Source: an uncultured Clostridia bacterium
Lineage (GTDB): Bacteria; Bacillota; Clostridia; Oscillospirales; Acutalibacteraceae
Direction: 5' to 3'
Assembly: GCA_947627055.1 (NCBI GenBank)
Contig: CANQUS010000007.1
Location: 1-64,000 of the forward strand
DNA length: 64,000 bases
Shown: in pieces, positions 28,544 through 37,676 of the stretch
Numbering within the stretch: position 1 is the first letter of the stretch
Layout: each line of letters opens with the position of its first letter
Notes under the pieces: model-generated
The model's input: the letters and a program-made list of their open reading frames with translations, nothing else
Told to the model about the DNA's origin: nothing
The model's database searches: none
Position numbers and translations under genes: made by a program

Positions 28544-30052
28544 TTATCGTATGTTCAAAGCTACAAGCACAACGTCCTTCATTTCATCCGCGGCACAGGT
28601 CGTCGAGAACCTTACCTCCGCATCCTTGAGCTCAGCAAGCGGCTTTGGAACATCGGTGCCGCTTATCTCCGACAGCTTCATGACTGTCGCGAACTCATCT
28701 TCGGTGACAGCCTCTGGAGTTATAGCGCCAAGAACATTTTTAGCAAACTTATACGGACTTGCCGTCGAGGCTATGATCGTCGGCGTGTCCCTGTCCCCTG
28801 TCTTTTCGACATACTGATCATATACATTGACCGCTACAGCTGTATGTGTATCGCAGAGATAATGTTCTCTGTCATATACCATTTTAATTGTTTCCTGCGT
28901 CCCCTTGTCGTCACAGTATCCTCCGTAGAACAGTTCGCCGAGCTTTTCCTTGACACTGTCGTCTACGGTATAGATGCCTGTCTCGGACAGTGATTTCATC
29001 CATGATGAGATCGTCGCATCATCTCCTCCCGTAAGGTGATAGAGAAGCCTTTCGAGATTGCTCGAAATAAGAATATCCATCGACGGCGACATAGTAGTGT
29101 AGAACTCCCTGTTTCTGTTGTATGTGCCGGTCGCGAGAAAATCTGTAAGGACATTATTGGCATTAGACGCACAGATAAACCTTTTAACCGGCAATCCCAT
29201 ATTCATAGCATAGAATGCTGCCAATATATTGCCGAAGTTGCCTGTCGGGACGGTTATATTAACCTTATCACCAGCGGAAATCTTCCCCGCATTGAGCAGC
29301 TCGCAGTATGCTGAGAAATAGTAAACGATTTGCGGGAGGAGTCTGCCCCAGTTGATTGAATTTGCGCTTGAAAAAAGCATATTGTTATCGGCAAGCTTTG
29401 CCTTTATTTCATCATTTGTAAAAATCCACTTAACACCTGTCTGCGCGTCATCGAAATTACCCTCGATAGCAAATACGTTGACATTTTCTCCTTTTTGTGT
29501 TGTCATCTGACGCTTCTGCATCGGACTGACGCCGTTTACAGGGTAGAAAACCATGATCCTTGTTCCATCAACATCCTTAAATCCCTCAAGAGCAGCCTTA
29601 CCCGTATCGCCAGAGGTCGCAACGAGGATAACAGCCTCCTTGCCGTCATGAACCTTGTGCATCGACTTTGTCAGAAGATGTGGTAGGATCTGCAGAGCCA
29701 TATCCTTAAAGGCCGACGTTGGACCATGCCAAAGCTCAAGAATATATGCGTTATTTCTATCGTTTTTCAGACAGGTGATGGGGGCAGGGTTGCTGCCGCC
29801 GAATTTTTCATCGGCATATGCCGCGTCAACGCTTTCGCTTATTTCCGATTCAGTAAAATCGGACAGGAAATCAGCGAGAATTTTCTTCGCTCTGCCCTTG
29901 TAGTCAAGCTTAGCAAGATTTTGAATCTCATTCAGGGAATATTTTGGCAGCTCTTGCGGTACAAAAAGACCGCCCTCAGCCGAAATACCCTGAGAAATTG
30001 CCTGTGACGCCGAAACAACCGTTGAATTGCTTCTTGTACTGTTATACTTCAT
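28544..30052 (-). CDS. thrC: Threonine synthase
   Basis: LWHGPTSAFKDMALQILPHLL; ATSGDTGKAALEGF; VPTGNFGNILAAFYA. Confidence 0.95.
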   Translation of the reverse strand: MKYNSTRSNSTVVSASQAISQGISAEGGLFVPQELPKYSLNEIQNLAKLDYKGRAKKILADFLSDFTESEISESVDAAYADEKFGGSNPAPITCLKNDRNNAYILELWHGPTSAFKDMALQILPHLLTKSMHKVHDGKEAVILVATSGDTGKAALEGFKDVDGTRIMVFYPVNGVSPMQKRQMTTQKGENVNVFAIEGNFDDAQTGVKWIFTNDEIKAKLADNNMLFSSANSINWGRLLPQIVYYFSAYCELLNAGKISAGDKVNITVPTGNFGNILAAFYAMNMGLPVKRFICASNANNVLTDFLATGTYNRNREFYTTMSPSMDILISSNLERLLYHLTGGDDATISSWMKSLSETGIYTVDDSVKEKLGELFYGGYCDDKGTQETIKMVYDREHYLCDTHTAVAVNVYDQYVEKTGDRDTPTIIASTASPYKFAKNVLGAITPEAVTEDEFATVMKLSEISGTDVPKPLAELKDAEVRFSTTCAADEMKDVVLVALNIR

Positions 30053-30111
30053 AGTTTTGTCCCTCATTTAAAATAGTTTATTATCAATCAAAGGGGCGTG
30101 CTGTATTTACG

Positions 30112-31032
30112 TCAGTACGACCCGATAAAACGCATTGCGTTGTTAAAAAATATATCCTTAACAAGCTCTTCACTGTAATGCTTGAGAAAAAGGTCAAACA
30201 TATCATTCATTGACTCGATACCAGTCATATCCGTCGGAATGTCAGTGCCGTCAAAATCCGTGCCTATCGCAAGTGTTTTTTCTCCGCCAAGTGACAGGAA
30301 ATGCTCCGAGTGCTTCAATACATCGGACATTTTTGCGTTGTCCCCGTCCTCACGCAGAAAGTCTCTGCTCAGATTCAGCCCGACAATACCTCCCATACCC
30401 GCGATGATAGAGAACTGCTCATCGGTGAGGTTTCTCCTGTGCGGGCAAATTGCCTTTGAATTGGAATGTGAAGCGGCAAACGGCTTTGCGGCATTTTCGG
30501 CAACATCATAAAAAAGTGCCTCGCTCGCGTGGGAAACATCGACTATAACTCCGTGCCGCTCCATTTCTGCAACGACGCTTTTGCCAAAGCTCGTTAGTCC
30601 TCTCGCGTTTTGAACACCTACTCCGTCGCCAACCTCGCAAGCGCCGTTCCATGTGAGCGTCATCATCTTGACGCCGCGATTCGCAAGATAATCGACATTT
30701 TCAAGCCTGCCGCCGAGGACACCTCCTCCCTCAACAGTCAGAAGAACTCCCCTGCCTCCCGACTTAGAAACAAAGTCAACATCCTGTGCAGAGCGAATCA
30801 TCCTGATATCCGTACCGTCAAGTTCCTCTTCAAGCCTTTTACAGCATTTTTTGAAGAGTGCCATGGCTTTTTCATTTCTGTATTCGTCTGGTATCCATAC
30901 AGCCATACATTGTATGTAGGGTGATATTGCGCCCGTTTTATTAAACGAAATGTGGAAGCAGTCGTTAAACAGTCCGCTGTTCTCATTACAAGCACGGTAT
31001 AGGGTGTCACAGTGCAGGTCAAAAAGTTCCAT
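30112..31032 (-). CDS. Membrane dipeptidase (peptidase M19 family)
   Basis: MELFDLHCDTLYRA; VIVDVSHASEALFYDV; ASHSNSKAICPHRRNLTDEQ; AIGTDFDGTD. Confidence 0.92.
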   Translation of the reverse strand: MELFDLHCDTLYRACNENSGLFNDCFHISFNKTGAISPYIQCMAVWIPDEYRNEKAMALFKKCCKRLEEELDGTDIRMIRSAQDVDFVSKSGGRGVLLTVEGGGVLGGRLENVDYLANRGVKMMTLTWNGACEVGDGVGVQNARGLTSFGKSVVAEMERHGVIVDVSHASEALFYDVAENAAKPFAASHSNSKAICPHRRNLTDEQFSIIAGMGGIVGLNLSRDFLREDGDNAKMSDVLKHSEHFLSLGGEKTLAIGTDFDGTDIPTDMTGIESMNDMFDLFLKHYSEELVKDIFFNNAMRFIGSY

Positions 31033-31417
31033 AATAGCCCTCCGCATCAAAAGCATTTTTGATATAATTTAAGTCTATCAGCGCGTTTGTCCGTCCATCG
31101 AGAGTAACCTCGGAAACATCAAAGCGTGGTTGTAAATCATATTCATGCTCCGCAAGAAATATTAGCGCTGTCTTTATTATCTTTCTCTGTTTGGCAAGTG
31201 TGACAGCCACAGCAGGGCGCTCGAGCGAATGCTCGTTTCTCGTTTTAACCTCGGCAAAGATAATAAATTCACTATTGACGGCGATAATATCAATCTCGCC
31301 GTATCGGCTGTGATAGTTTCTTGCGGCGATGCTGAAACCGCTTCTCTCGATATATAAAGCGGTTATATCCTCACCCAAAGTCCCTCGAAGTGATTTTTCG
31401 TTGTTATCCATTTTCAT
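31019..31417 (-). CDS. yraN: YraN/UPF0102 family endonuclease-like protein
   Basis: NYHSRYGEIDIIAVNSEFIIFAEVKTR motif. Confidence 0.92.
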   Translation of the reverse strand: MKMDNNEKSLRGTLGEDITALYIERSGFSIAARNYHSRYGEIDIIAVNSEFIIFAEVKTRNEHSLERPAVAVTLAKQRKIIKTALIFLAEHEYDLQPRFDVSEVTLDGRTNALIDLNYIKNAFDAEGYYGTF

Positions 31418-32018
31418 TTGCCTTTAAAATCTTTTTAAGAAACGACGGACGGTGAACTTCACATGGTCCGTATTTTAAAAGCATTTCACGGTGGAGCTTT
31501 GTCCCGTAGCCCTTATGCTTTTCAAATTGATATTCGGGGTACTTTTCGGCAAGCTCTATCATAAGCCTGTCCCTGCTGACCTTGGCAAGTATGGACGCCG
31601 CCGCTATTGACTCGGAACGCGAATCTCCCTTTACTACCGCAAGAGACGGAATATTGAGAATGGGTGTTTTATTGCCGTCGATAAGGGCAAAATCAGGCTT
31701 GATGGAAAGAGCCTCTACCGCGCGCTTCATAGCGAGCATGGCGGCATTCAGGATATTTATCTCCTCGATTTCCTCAACGTCTGCCCAACCTATTCCGTAT
31801 GCAAGCGCCTCTGACTTTATAATATCAAAAAGCACATCGCGTTTCTTTTCACTGAGCTTTTTAGAATCGTTCACACCCTCTATTATTTGACCCTTTTTCA
31901 GTATGACTGCTCCCGCGCACACAGGCCCCGCAAGAGGTCCTCTGCCAGCCTCGTCTACTCCGCAGACCGCAGAAAAGCCCTGTGCATAAATAGAATTTTC
32001 AAACTCTAAAAGTTCCAT
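31404..32018 (-). CDS. rnhB: Ribonuclease HII
   Basis: VCGVDEAGRGPLAGPVCAGAVIL; HKGYGTKLHREML. Confidence 0.96.
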   Translation of the reverse strand: MELLEFENSIYAQGFSAVCGVDEAGRGPLAGPVCAGAVILKKGQIIEGVNDSKKLSEKKRDVLFDIIKSEALAYGIGWADVEEIEEINILNAAMLAMKRAVEALSIKPDFALIDGNKTPILNIPSLAVVKGDSRSESIAAASILAKVSRDRLMIELAEKYPEYQFEKHKGYGTKLHREMLLKYGPCEVHRPSFLKKILKANENG

Positions 32019-32883
32019 AATCCTCAGTCCTGTCTAGCGTGATTTTCCCGAGTACGCCTCCTCGAAACTCATCAAGGACGGTCTCTGAGGCTCTCAACGT
32101 GTCGATTTCTCCGCCTGATATAAGCATACCTCGTTTTCTGCCGATAATCTCAAGGATCTCATGGCCTTGAAGCTGTGAAATATCCGCATCAAGCTTATAG
32201 CGCGTCTTTACCGCGTCGGGATAGCTGTCACGCAAAAGCAGAAGCAATCTCGCGGCAAGCCCCTCAGTATCGATCACCTGATCTCTAACAGCGCCTGTAA
32301 ACGCAAGCTTTTCGCCGACGATTTTATCCTCAAACTTAGGCCACAAAACACCCGGTGTGTCGAGAAGTTCAAAGCCCTTTCCGATCGAAAACCACTGATT
32401 GCCGCGTGTGACACCCGGTCTGTCCTCAACCTTTGCCTTACTCTGCCTTACCATTCTATTGATAAAGCTTGACTTTCCTACATTAGGGATACCGACCACC
32501 ATTACCTTTACCGTTTTGCCCTTCATACCTTTTGCTTCCCAAGACTTTATCTTGTCGGCAAGCACCTCTCTGACGGCGGGCATGAACGAGTTAAGCCCCT
32601 TTCCCGTTTTGCAGTCAACAGGCAGGGCTGTTATCCCCGCTTTCCTATAAACGGCTATCCACCTTTTGTTTTCTGCAGCGTCGGCAATGTCGCATTTATT
32701 CATCAGGACTATTCTCGGCTTATTGTTAATAAGCTTTCTCAGATCAGGATTCCTGCTGCTGTATGGAACTCGAGCGTCGATGATCTCAGCAACGCAGTCA
32801 ACCAATTTAAGGCTTGCAGCCAGCTGCCGCTTCGTTTTTGTCATATGCCCGGGAAACCACTGTATAGAAATTACATCTTCCAT
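31999..32883 (-). CDS. rbgA: Ribosome biogenesis GTPase RbgA/YlqF
   Basis: IQWFPGHMTKTKRQ; circularly permuted G motifs NKCDI, GIPNVGKSSFINRM, DTPGVLWPKF. Confidence 0.94.
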   Translation of the reverse strand: MEDVISIQWFPGHMTKTKRQLAASLKLVDCVAEIIDARVPYSSRNPDLRKLINNKPRIVLMNKCDIADAAENKRWIAVYRKAGITALPVDCKTGKGLNSFMPAVREVLADKIKSWEAKGMKGKTVKVMVVGIPNVGKSSFINRMVRQSKAKVEDRPGVTRGNQWFSIGKGFELLDTPGVLWPKFEDKIVGEKLAFTGAVRDQVIDTEGLAARLLLLLRDSYPDAVKTRYKLDADISQLQGHEILEIIGRKRGMLISGGEIDTLRASETVLDEFRGGVLGKITLDRTEDYGTFRV

Positions 32884-32893
32884 TCCTTCACCA

Positions 32894-33613
32894 TCAATAG
32901 ATCGAGCCGAAGCTGCTGAACGGAAATATCCTAAATTCAGCCTTACCGACAATATCCTTTTTGTTGATCAGACCAATGATCTCGCTGCGGCTGTCAAGCG
33001 ACGCATTTCTGTGGTCGCCCATTACATAAACGTAGCCTTCAGGAATAACAGCGGGAACCTCCATAGGACTCTGCGTTAAGCGTTTGGTTTCACCAAATGT
33101 ATACGGCTCGTCAAGGAGTACGCCGTCAACGACAACATCACCCGTGTCAAAGTCAATAGACAGCGTCTGACCCTCAGTTGCTATGACACGCTTGATCAGC
33201 GGCGAGGAATACTTCTGTCCATGACTGATAACGACAATATCACCTACCTGCGGTTCATAGAATAATCCGCTTATTATAAGCCTGTCATTATTTTGAAGGG
33301 TATTTTGCATTGATTCGCCGGAAACTGTGACCTGTCTGAAAACAAAAGTGAGAAGCATCGTTACACATACAAGCGCGACAAGCAGCGGCTGAATCCACTC
33401 GAAGATCGAGTTTACCATGCCGTATAAAGAAACAGCCGATTCATCATCATCAGGTTCTTGATTTTTATCGTCGTTTTTTTCTTTCTCTCTTATTGTTTCA
33501 GCTTTGGTTTCAGGTACTGTAACAGTTTCGTTTTCCTTTTTTACTTCCTCCGTATCAGAGGCTTTCTCATTTTCGGGAGCAACGCTCTCCGTTTTTTCTT
33601 TTTGCTCCGACAA
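32894..33613 (-). CDS. lepB: Signal peptidase I with an acidic N-terminal extension
   Basis: VSGESMQNTLQNNDRLIISG; KRVIATEGQTL; VMGDHRNASLDSR. Confidence 0.95.
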   Translation of the reverse strand: MSEQKEKTESVAPENEKASDTEEVKKENETVTVPETKAETIREKEKNDDKNQEPDDDESAVSLYGMVNSIFEWIQPLLVALVCVTMLLTFVFRQVTVSGESMQNTLQNNDRLIISGLFYEPQVGDIVVISHGQKYSSPLIKRVIATEGQTLSIDFDTGDVVVDGVLLDEPYTFGETKRLTQSPMEVPAVIPEGYVYVMGDHRNASLDSRSEIIGLINKKDIVGKAEFRIFPFSSFGSIY

Positions 33614-33732
33614 AAAAAGACCTCCCTTCGCCGCAAAAGCGGCATACCATAGTAATAATTAAAATTTTAATTCGGCTCTAGTGCAGTCCGGGCAGGTTTG
33701 CACATAATATCGCTCCGAAATTATAAAAATAG

Positions 33733-33757
33733 CAAAAAAGGGAACATATAGTCCCCC
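33733..33757 (-). terminator. Terminator downstream of rplS
   Basis: Reverse strand GGGGAC-TATAT-GTTCCC followed by TTTTTT. Confidence 0.6.
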
Positions 33758-33766
33758 GCACTTGCT

Positions 33767-34111
33767 TTATCTGATTTGTTCCTTGACCTTAGAAGCCTTA
33801 CCGACTCGGTCTCTAAGGTAGTAGAGCTTACTTCTGCGTACACGACCGCGTCTGATGATCTCTACGCTTGCAACATTGGGTGAGTGGATCGGAAATACTC
33901 TTTCAACGCCGACACCGTAGGAAACGCGTCTAACAGTAAATGTCTCTGCTATACCGCTGCCCTTTTTGGCAATAACTGTTCCCTCGAACATCTGGACTCT
34001 TTCCTTTTCACCCTCACGAATATTAACGCCGACTTTTATCGTATCGCCAATATTAAACTCGGGTTTCTCCGCCTTTAGCGAAGAAGCTGCGATTGTCTTA
34101 AGTGCATCCAT
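33767..34111 (-). CDS. rplS: 50S ribosomal protein L19
   Basis: [56 protein letters not shown]. Confidence 0.98.
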   Translation of the reverse strand: MDALKTIAASSLKAEKPEFNIGDTIKVGVNIREGEKERVQMFEGTVIAKKGSGIAETFTVRRVSYGVGVERVFPIHSPNVASVEIIRRGRVRRSKLYYLRDRVGKASKVKEQIR

Positions 34112-34236
34112 TTTGTTATCCTCCTGTAATTAAAGACATTCTTGCATTATTTATGAATGCAGAGGACTGTCCGTTTCATAGTTCGCCGCATAGAGCGAGC
34201 TTTAAAACCTGTCGCAGGGCGACAGCTTCAAATGCT
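34112..34236 (-). promoter_or_regulatory. Structured 5' leader of rplS (candidate L19 leader)
   Basis: About 125-nt untranslated leader between a strong promoter and rplS with hairpins CTGTCGC-CCT-GCGACAG and TGCATT-CATAAAT-AATGCA. Confidence 0.5.
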
Positions 34237-34241
34237 TTAGT

Positions 34242-34270
34242 ATTATACCACAGTTTTATACTGCTTGCAA
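34242..34270 (-). promoter_or_regulatory. rplS promoter: TTGCAA-17 bp-TATAAT with TGn extended -10
   Basis: On the reverse strand: -35 at 34270-34265, -10 at 34247-34242 (TGGTATAAT). Confidence 0.75.
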
Positions 34271-34459
34271 GCAATTTCTAAAAAATTTCTAAAAAATTCT
34301 TTTATCGTAGATTCCCAAAGTAAATTCCACAGTGTGATTTAACGCATTTTTAATATATAAAATTTTAAAAAGCATCTATTGAATTATCATATTTTTTTTA
34401 TTATAATAAAATAATAAAAGTGTATTTCAACCTATTTTTAATGAATTTAGGTGATTATT

Positions 34460-35677
34460 GTGAACGTCTTTTCTGTAATTAGTGAATTTAACCCTTTTCA
34501 CAACGGTCATAAGTATCTGATAAACTCTATGCGTGAATACGGTGCAACACACATTGCCGCAATTATGAGCGGAAATTTTACCCAAAGAGGTGAGCCTGCG
34601 ATACTTGACAAGTATGAACGGACAAGGCAGGCATTAAATGGCGGCGTTGACCTTGTTATACTTCTCCCTGTTACTCATGCTACTGCGACTGCGGAATTAT
34701 TTGCTCATGGAGGCGTGTCAATAGCTGATGCTATCGGCTGCTGCAGTACGCTGTTCTTTGGCAGTGAATGCGGAGAGATCGAAAAGATCGAGGAGCTTTG
34801 TGATATTTTCGAAAGCATTGAATTTAAAACGTGGCTCCTTGGTTATCTTACAGGTAATATAACCCTTGCAAGGGCGAGAGAGCTCGCTGTCACCAATATG
34901 CGCGGAAAGGAATACGCCGAGCTTCTTCGTGCGCCTAATAATATTTTGGCGATCGAATATATGCGAGCTATCAGAAATTTAAAGAGCAATATAAAGCCTA
35001 TGACTATCACGAGGCTGGGAGCTTTACACGATAATGCTGAACCTGTTGAAAACTGCGCCTCCTCGTCGTTTATACGCTCCCTGCTTGAAAGCGGTTTGGA
35101 ATACGGAAAATTTTTACCGGAGGACTCACATAAAATAACTGAAAATGCAATTCGTGAACGCAAGGCTCCCGTAACCCTTGAAAGTCTTGAACGGGTAATT
35201 CTTTACAGACTCAGAACAATGAGTGAAAACGACTATAGAAATCTCCCCGACATAAGTGAGGGAATTGAAAACAGAGTTAAAAATGCCGTTATGAATGTAA
35301 GCTCTCTTGAGGAGCTTTTTGATAAAATAAAGACAAAACGCTATACCACCGCAAGACTCAGACGGCTTATTCTTCACGCATTACTCACACTGAAAGAAAG
35401 TGACTGCAAAATTCTCCCGCCATATATTCGTGTACTCGGCTTCAATGAACGAGGCAAGGATATACTTCGCAAAATGCGTGAAACAGCTAAGATACCTATT
35501 GTTATGAAAGCGCAAGATATAAAGGAGCTTGACTTTGAGACACGCCGCTCCTTTGAATGTGAATGTATAGCTGACGATATTTACGCACTTGCTTCACCAA
35601 AAACCTCAAGATTCGGTAAGAATTATACCGCAAATATCATTATTGACGATAATAAAGAGGCAGGTAATCAAAAATAA
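34460..35677 (+). CDS. tmcAL: tRNA(Met) cytidine acetate ligase / nucleotidyltransferase family
   Basis: ISEFNPFHNGHKYLI; IMSGNFTQRGEPAILDKYERTRQAL; LAIEYMRAI. GTG start 34460 (or 34451). Confidence 0.9.
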   Translation: MNVFSVISEFNPFHNGHKYLINSMREYGATHIAAIMSGNFTQRGEPAILDKYERTRQALNGGVDLVILLPVTHATATAELFAHGGVSIADAIGCCSTLFFGSECGEIEKIEELCDIFESIEFKTWLLGYLTGNITLARARELAVTNMRGKEYAELLRAPNNILAIEYMRAIRNLKSNIKPMTITRLGALHDNAEPVENCASSSFIRSLLESGLEYGKFLPEDSHKITENAIRERKAPVTLESLERVILYRLRTMSENDYRNLPDISEGIENRVKNAVMNVSSLEELFDKIKTKRYTTARLRRLILHALLTLKESDCKILPPYIRVLGFNERGKDILRKMRETAKIPIVMKAQDIKELDFETRRSFECECIADDIYALASPKTSRFGKNYTANIIIDDNKEAGNQK

Positions 35678-35680
35678 ATT

Positions 35681-36043
35681 ATGTTGGACTTTAGCAAGTT
35701 GAAAATGAATGAAATTGAATACTATTGCAAAAGCGATAAGGCAATCATCAACTTTCAGCGTCTCCCATCATTTATAATGATTCAGGAGATCGCCGTCATT
35801 CTTTCCTCTTACGGAATTATTGAGTTTACCGCCGACGATGTAAAGGAGCTTTTCGTTCGGCTAGATATGCACGGTGAAAACGATCGAAGTATCATTCCAT
35901 CTCGCAAGAAAATCACAGGTGTTTTGCTGACTCAGCCGAGAAACTCGATAATAAATTTAATAGAAAAGGACGGTGTATTTACTGTTACACGATTTAATGA
36001 TGCTGGTTATCGCTGCGAGATAGCGCGATTAAATGAATTATAA
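35681..36043 (+). CDS. Hypothetical protein downstream of tmcAL
   Basis: 120-aa ORF immediately after tmcAL, same strand, no overlapping competitor. Confidence 0.6.
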   Translation: MLDFSKLKMNEIEYYCKSDKAIINFQRLPSFIMIQEIAVILSSYGIIEFTADDVKELFVRLDMHGENDRSIIPSRKKITGVLLTQPRNSIINLIEKDGVFTVTRFNDAGYRCEIARLNEL

Positions 36044-36135
36044 CAGATGTACAATGTTTCAGTGAGGTTAAAATTTTCCTTTTAAACCCTAATGATTGCT
36101 TAGCGATTTTATCAGCTTGTTAAAGCTGCGATTAA

Positions 36136-36180
36136 AAACACACCGAGGAAAGCTGACAGGCCGCTCCCCTCGGTGTGTTT
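36136..36180. terminator. Bidirectional terminator between convergent genes
   Basis: 13-bp perfect stem AAACACACCGAGG/CCTCGGTGTGTTT. Confidence 0.8.
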
Positions 36181-36182
36181 CT

Positions 36183-37661
36183 TTATAGTATGATACAGAT
36201 CAAGCCGTTGCATCCGTCATTTATTATGCGCTCGATTGTCTCCTTCAGTTTGTTGCGCGCATCTGCAGGCATTCTGTACAGCTTATTGTGCAGACCCTCA
36301 TTGACAAGCTCATGAAGCGACTTGCCGAAGATGTTCGATTCCCATATCTTTGACGGATTCTCCTCAAATTCCTTGAGCAGGTATGTCACAAGCTCCTCTG
36401 ACTGCTGTTCCGAGCCGACAATAGGAGTTATTTCCGTTTTTATCTCGGTTTTGAGCATATGCACAGACGGAGCACAGGCACGCAGACGAATACCGTATTT
36501 ACCGCTCTGCTTGATTATTTCCGGCTCCTCAAGGGTCAACTCATCCATAGTAGGCATTACAATGCCATAACCTGTTTCGTTTACATCCTCATATGCCCGG
36601 CGAACCTTTTCAAACTCTTTCTGCATCGCCGAAAGCTCCATAAGCGTATCGAGCAGCGCGCCCTCATCCTCGATTTCAAGACCCGTCTTTTCGCCTAAGA
36701 CCTTATAGAAAAGCTCCGGTGCAAGGCGTACCTCCATACGTGCATGACCTGAACCAAGGTCAAGAGCCGTTGCGACTGCCGAGGTCACATATTCACACTG
36801 TTGTATTCCGTCGGTTATCTCGCGAATTTGTCTTATGCGTTTTGCCTCACGGGAGGAATCCTGAATGCAGTTGAAAACCGAGCTTCTTAGCCAATGGTCT
36901 TTTTCGAGAGACGTCACCCACTTTGGCATATCGACCTTTATTTCTTTGATAGGAAACTCAAAAAGGATCTGAGCTAAAATACGCTTGATTTCATCTTCAT
37001 CGAGGTCGGGACAGCTTACAGGCTCAACGGGAACGTTATATTTTTCCGACAGTGATCTTGCAAGCTCACGAGTTTCCGCCGAGTGGGGATACATTGAGTT
37101 TAAGAGCATGACAAACGGCTTGTTGATCTCCCTTAGCTCGTTTACAACTCGCTCTTCTGCTTCCTCATATTCCCCTCGTTCAATATCGCTTATTGTGCCG
37201 TCAGTCGTAATAACAAGACCGATAGTGGAATGATCGGTTATGACCTTTTTTGTACCGATCTCAGCCGCCATATTAAACGGTATCGCTTCTTCAAACCACG
37301 GCGTCTTTACCATTCTGGGCTGTTCATCCTCTATATATCCTATGGCGCTCGGAACGATATATCCGACACAATCTATCATACGCACACGAAACGTCGCGTT
37401 GCCGCCGATATTTACCTCTACTGCTTCCTCCGGGATAAACTTAGGCTCGGTCGTCATTATAGTCCGACCCGCGGCAGATTGCGGCAACTCGTCGGTAGCC
37501 CTCTCTCGCGTCTGTTCGTTTGGAATATTCGGAATCACAAGGGTATCCATAAATCTTTTGATAAACGTAGACTTACCTGTTCTGACGGGACCGACGACAC
37601 CTATATAGATATCTCCGTTTGTACGCTGGGCAATATCGCTGTAAATATTTCTCTCTTCCAT
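36183..37661 (-). CDS. spoIVA: Stage IV sporulation protein A
   Basis: MEERNIYSDIAQRTNGDIYIGVVGPVRTGKSTFIKRFMD; CVGYIVPSAIGY; C-terminal NDGCNGLICIIL. Confidence 0.97.
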   Translation of the reverse strand: MEERNIYSDIAQRTNGDIYIGVVGPVRTGKSTFIKRFMDTLVIPNIPNEQTRERATDELPQSAAGRTIMTTEPKFIPEEAVEVNIGGNATFRVRMIDCVGYIVPSAIGYIEDEQPRMVKTPWFEEAIPFNMAAEIGTKKVITDHSTIGLVITTDGTISDIERGEYEEAEERVVNELREINKPFVMLLNSMYPHSAETRELARSLSEKYNVPVEPVSCPDLDEDEIKRILAQILFEFPIKEIKVDMPKWVTSLEKDHWLRSSVFNCIQDSSREAKRIRQIREITDGIQQCEYVTSAVATALDLGSGHARMEVRLAPELFYKVLGEKTGLEIEDEGALLDTLMELSAMQKEFEKVRRAYEDVNETGYGIVMPTMDELTLEEPEIIKQSGKYGIRLRACAPSVHMLKTEIKTEITPIVGSEQQSEELVTYLLKEFEENPSKIWESNIFGKSLHELVNEGLHNKLYRMPADARNKLKETIERIINDGCNGLICIIL

Positions 37662-37676
37662 TGTATTTTCTCCTCC

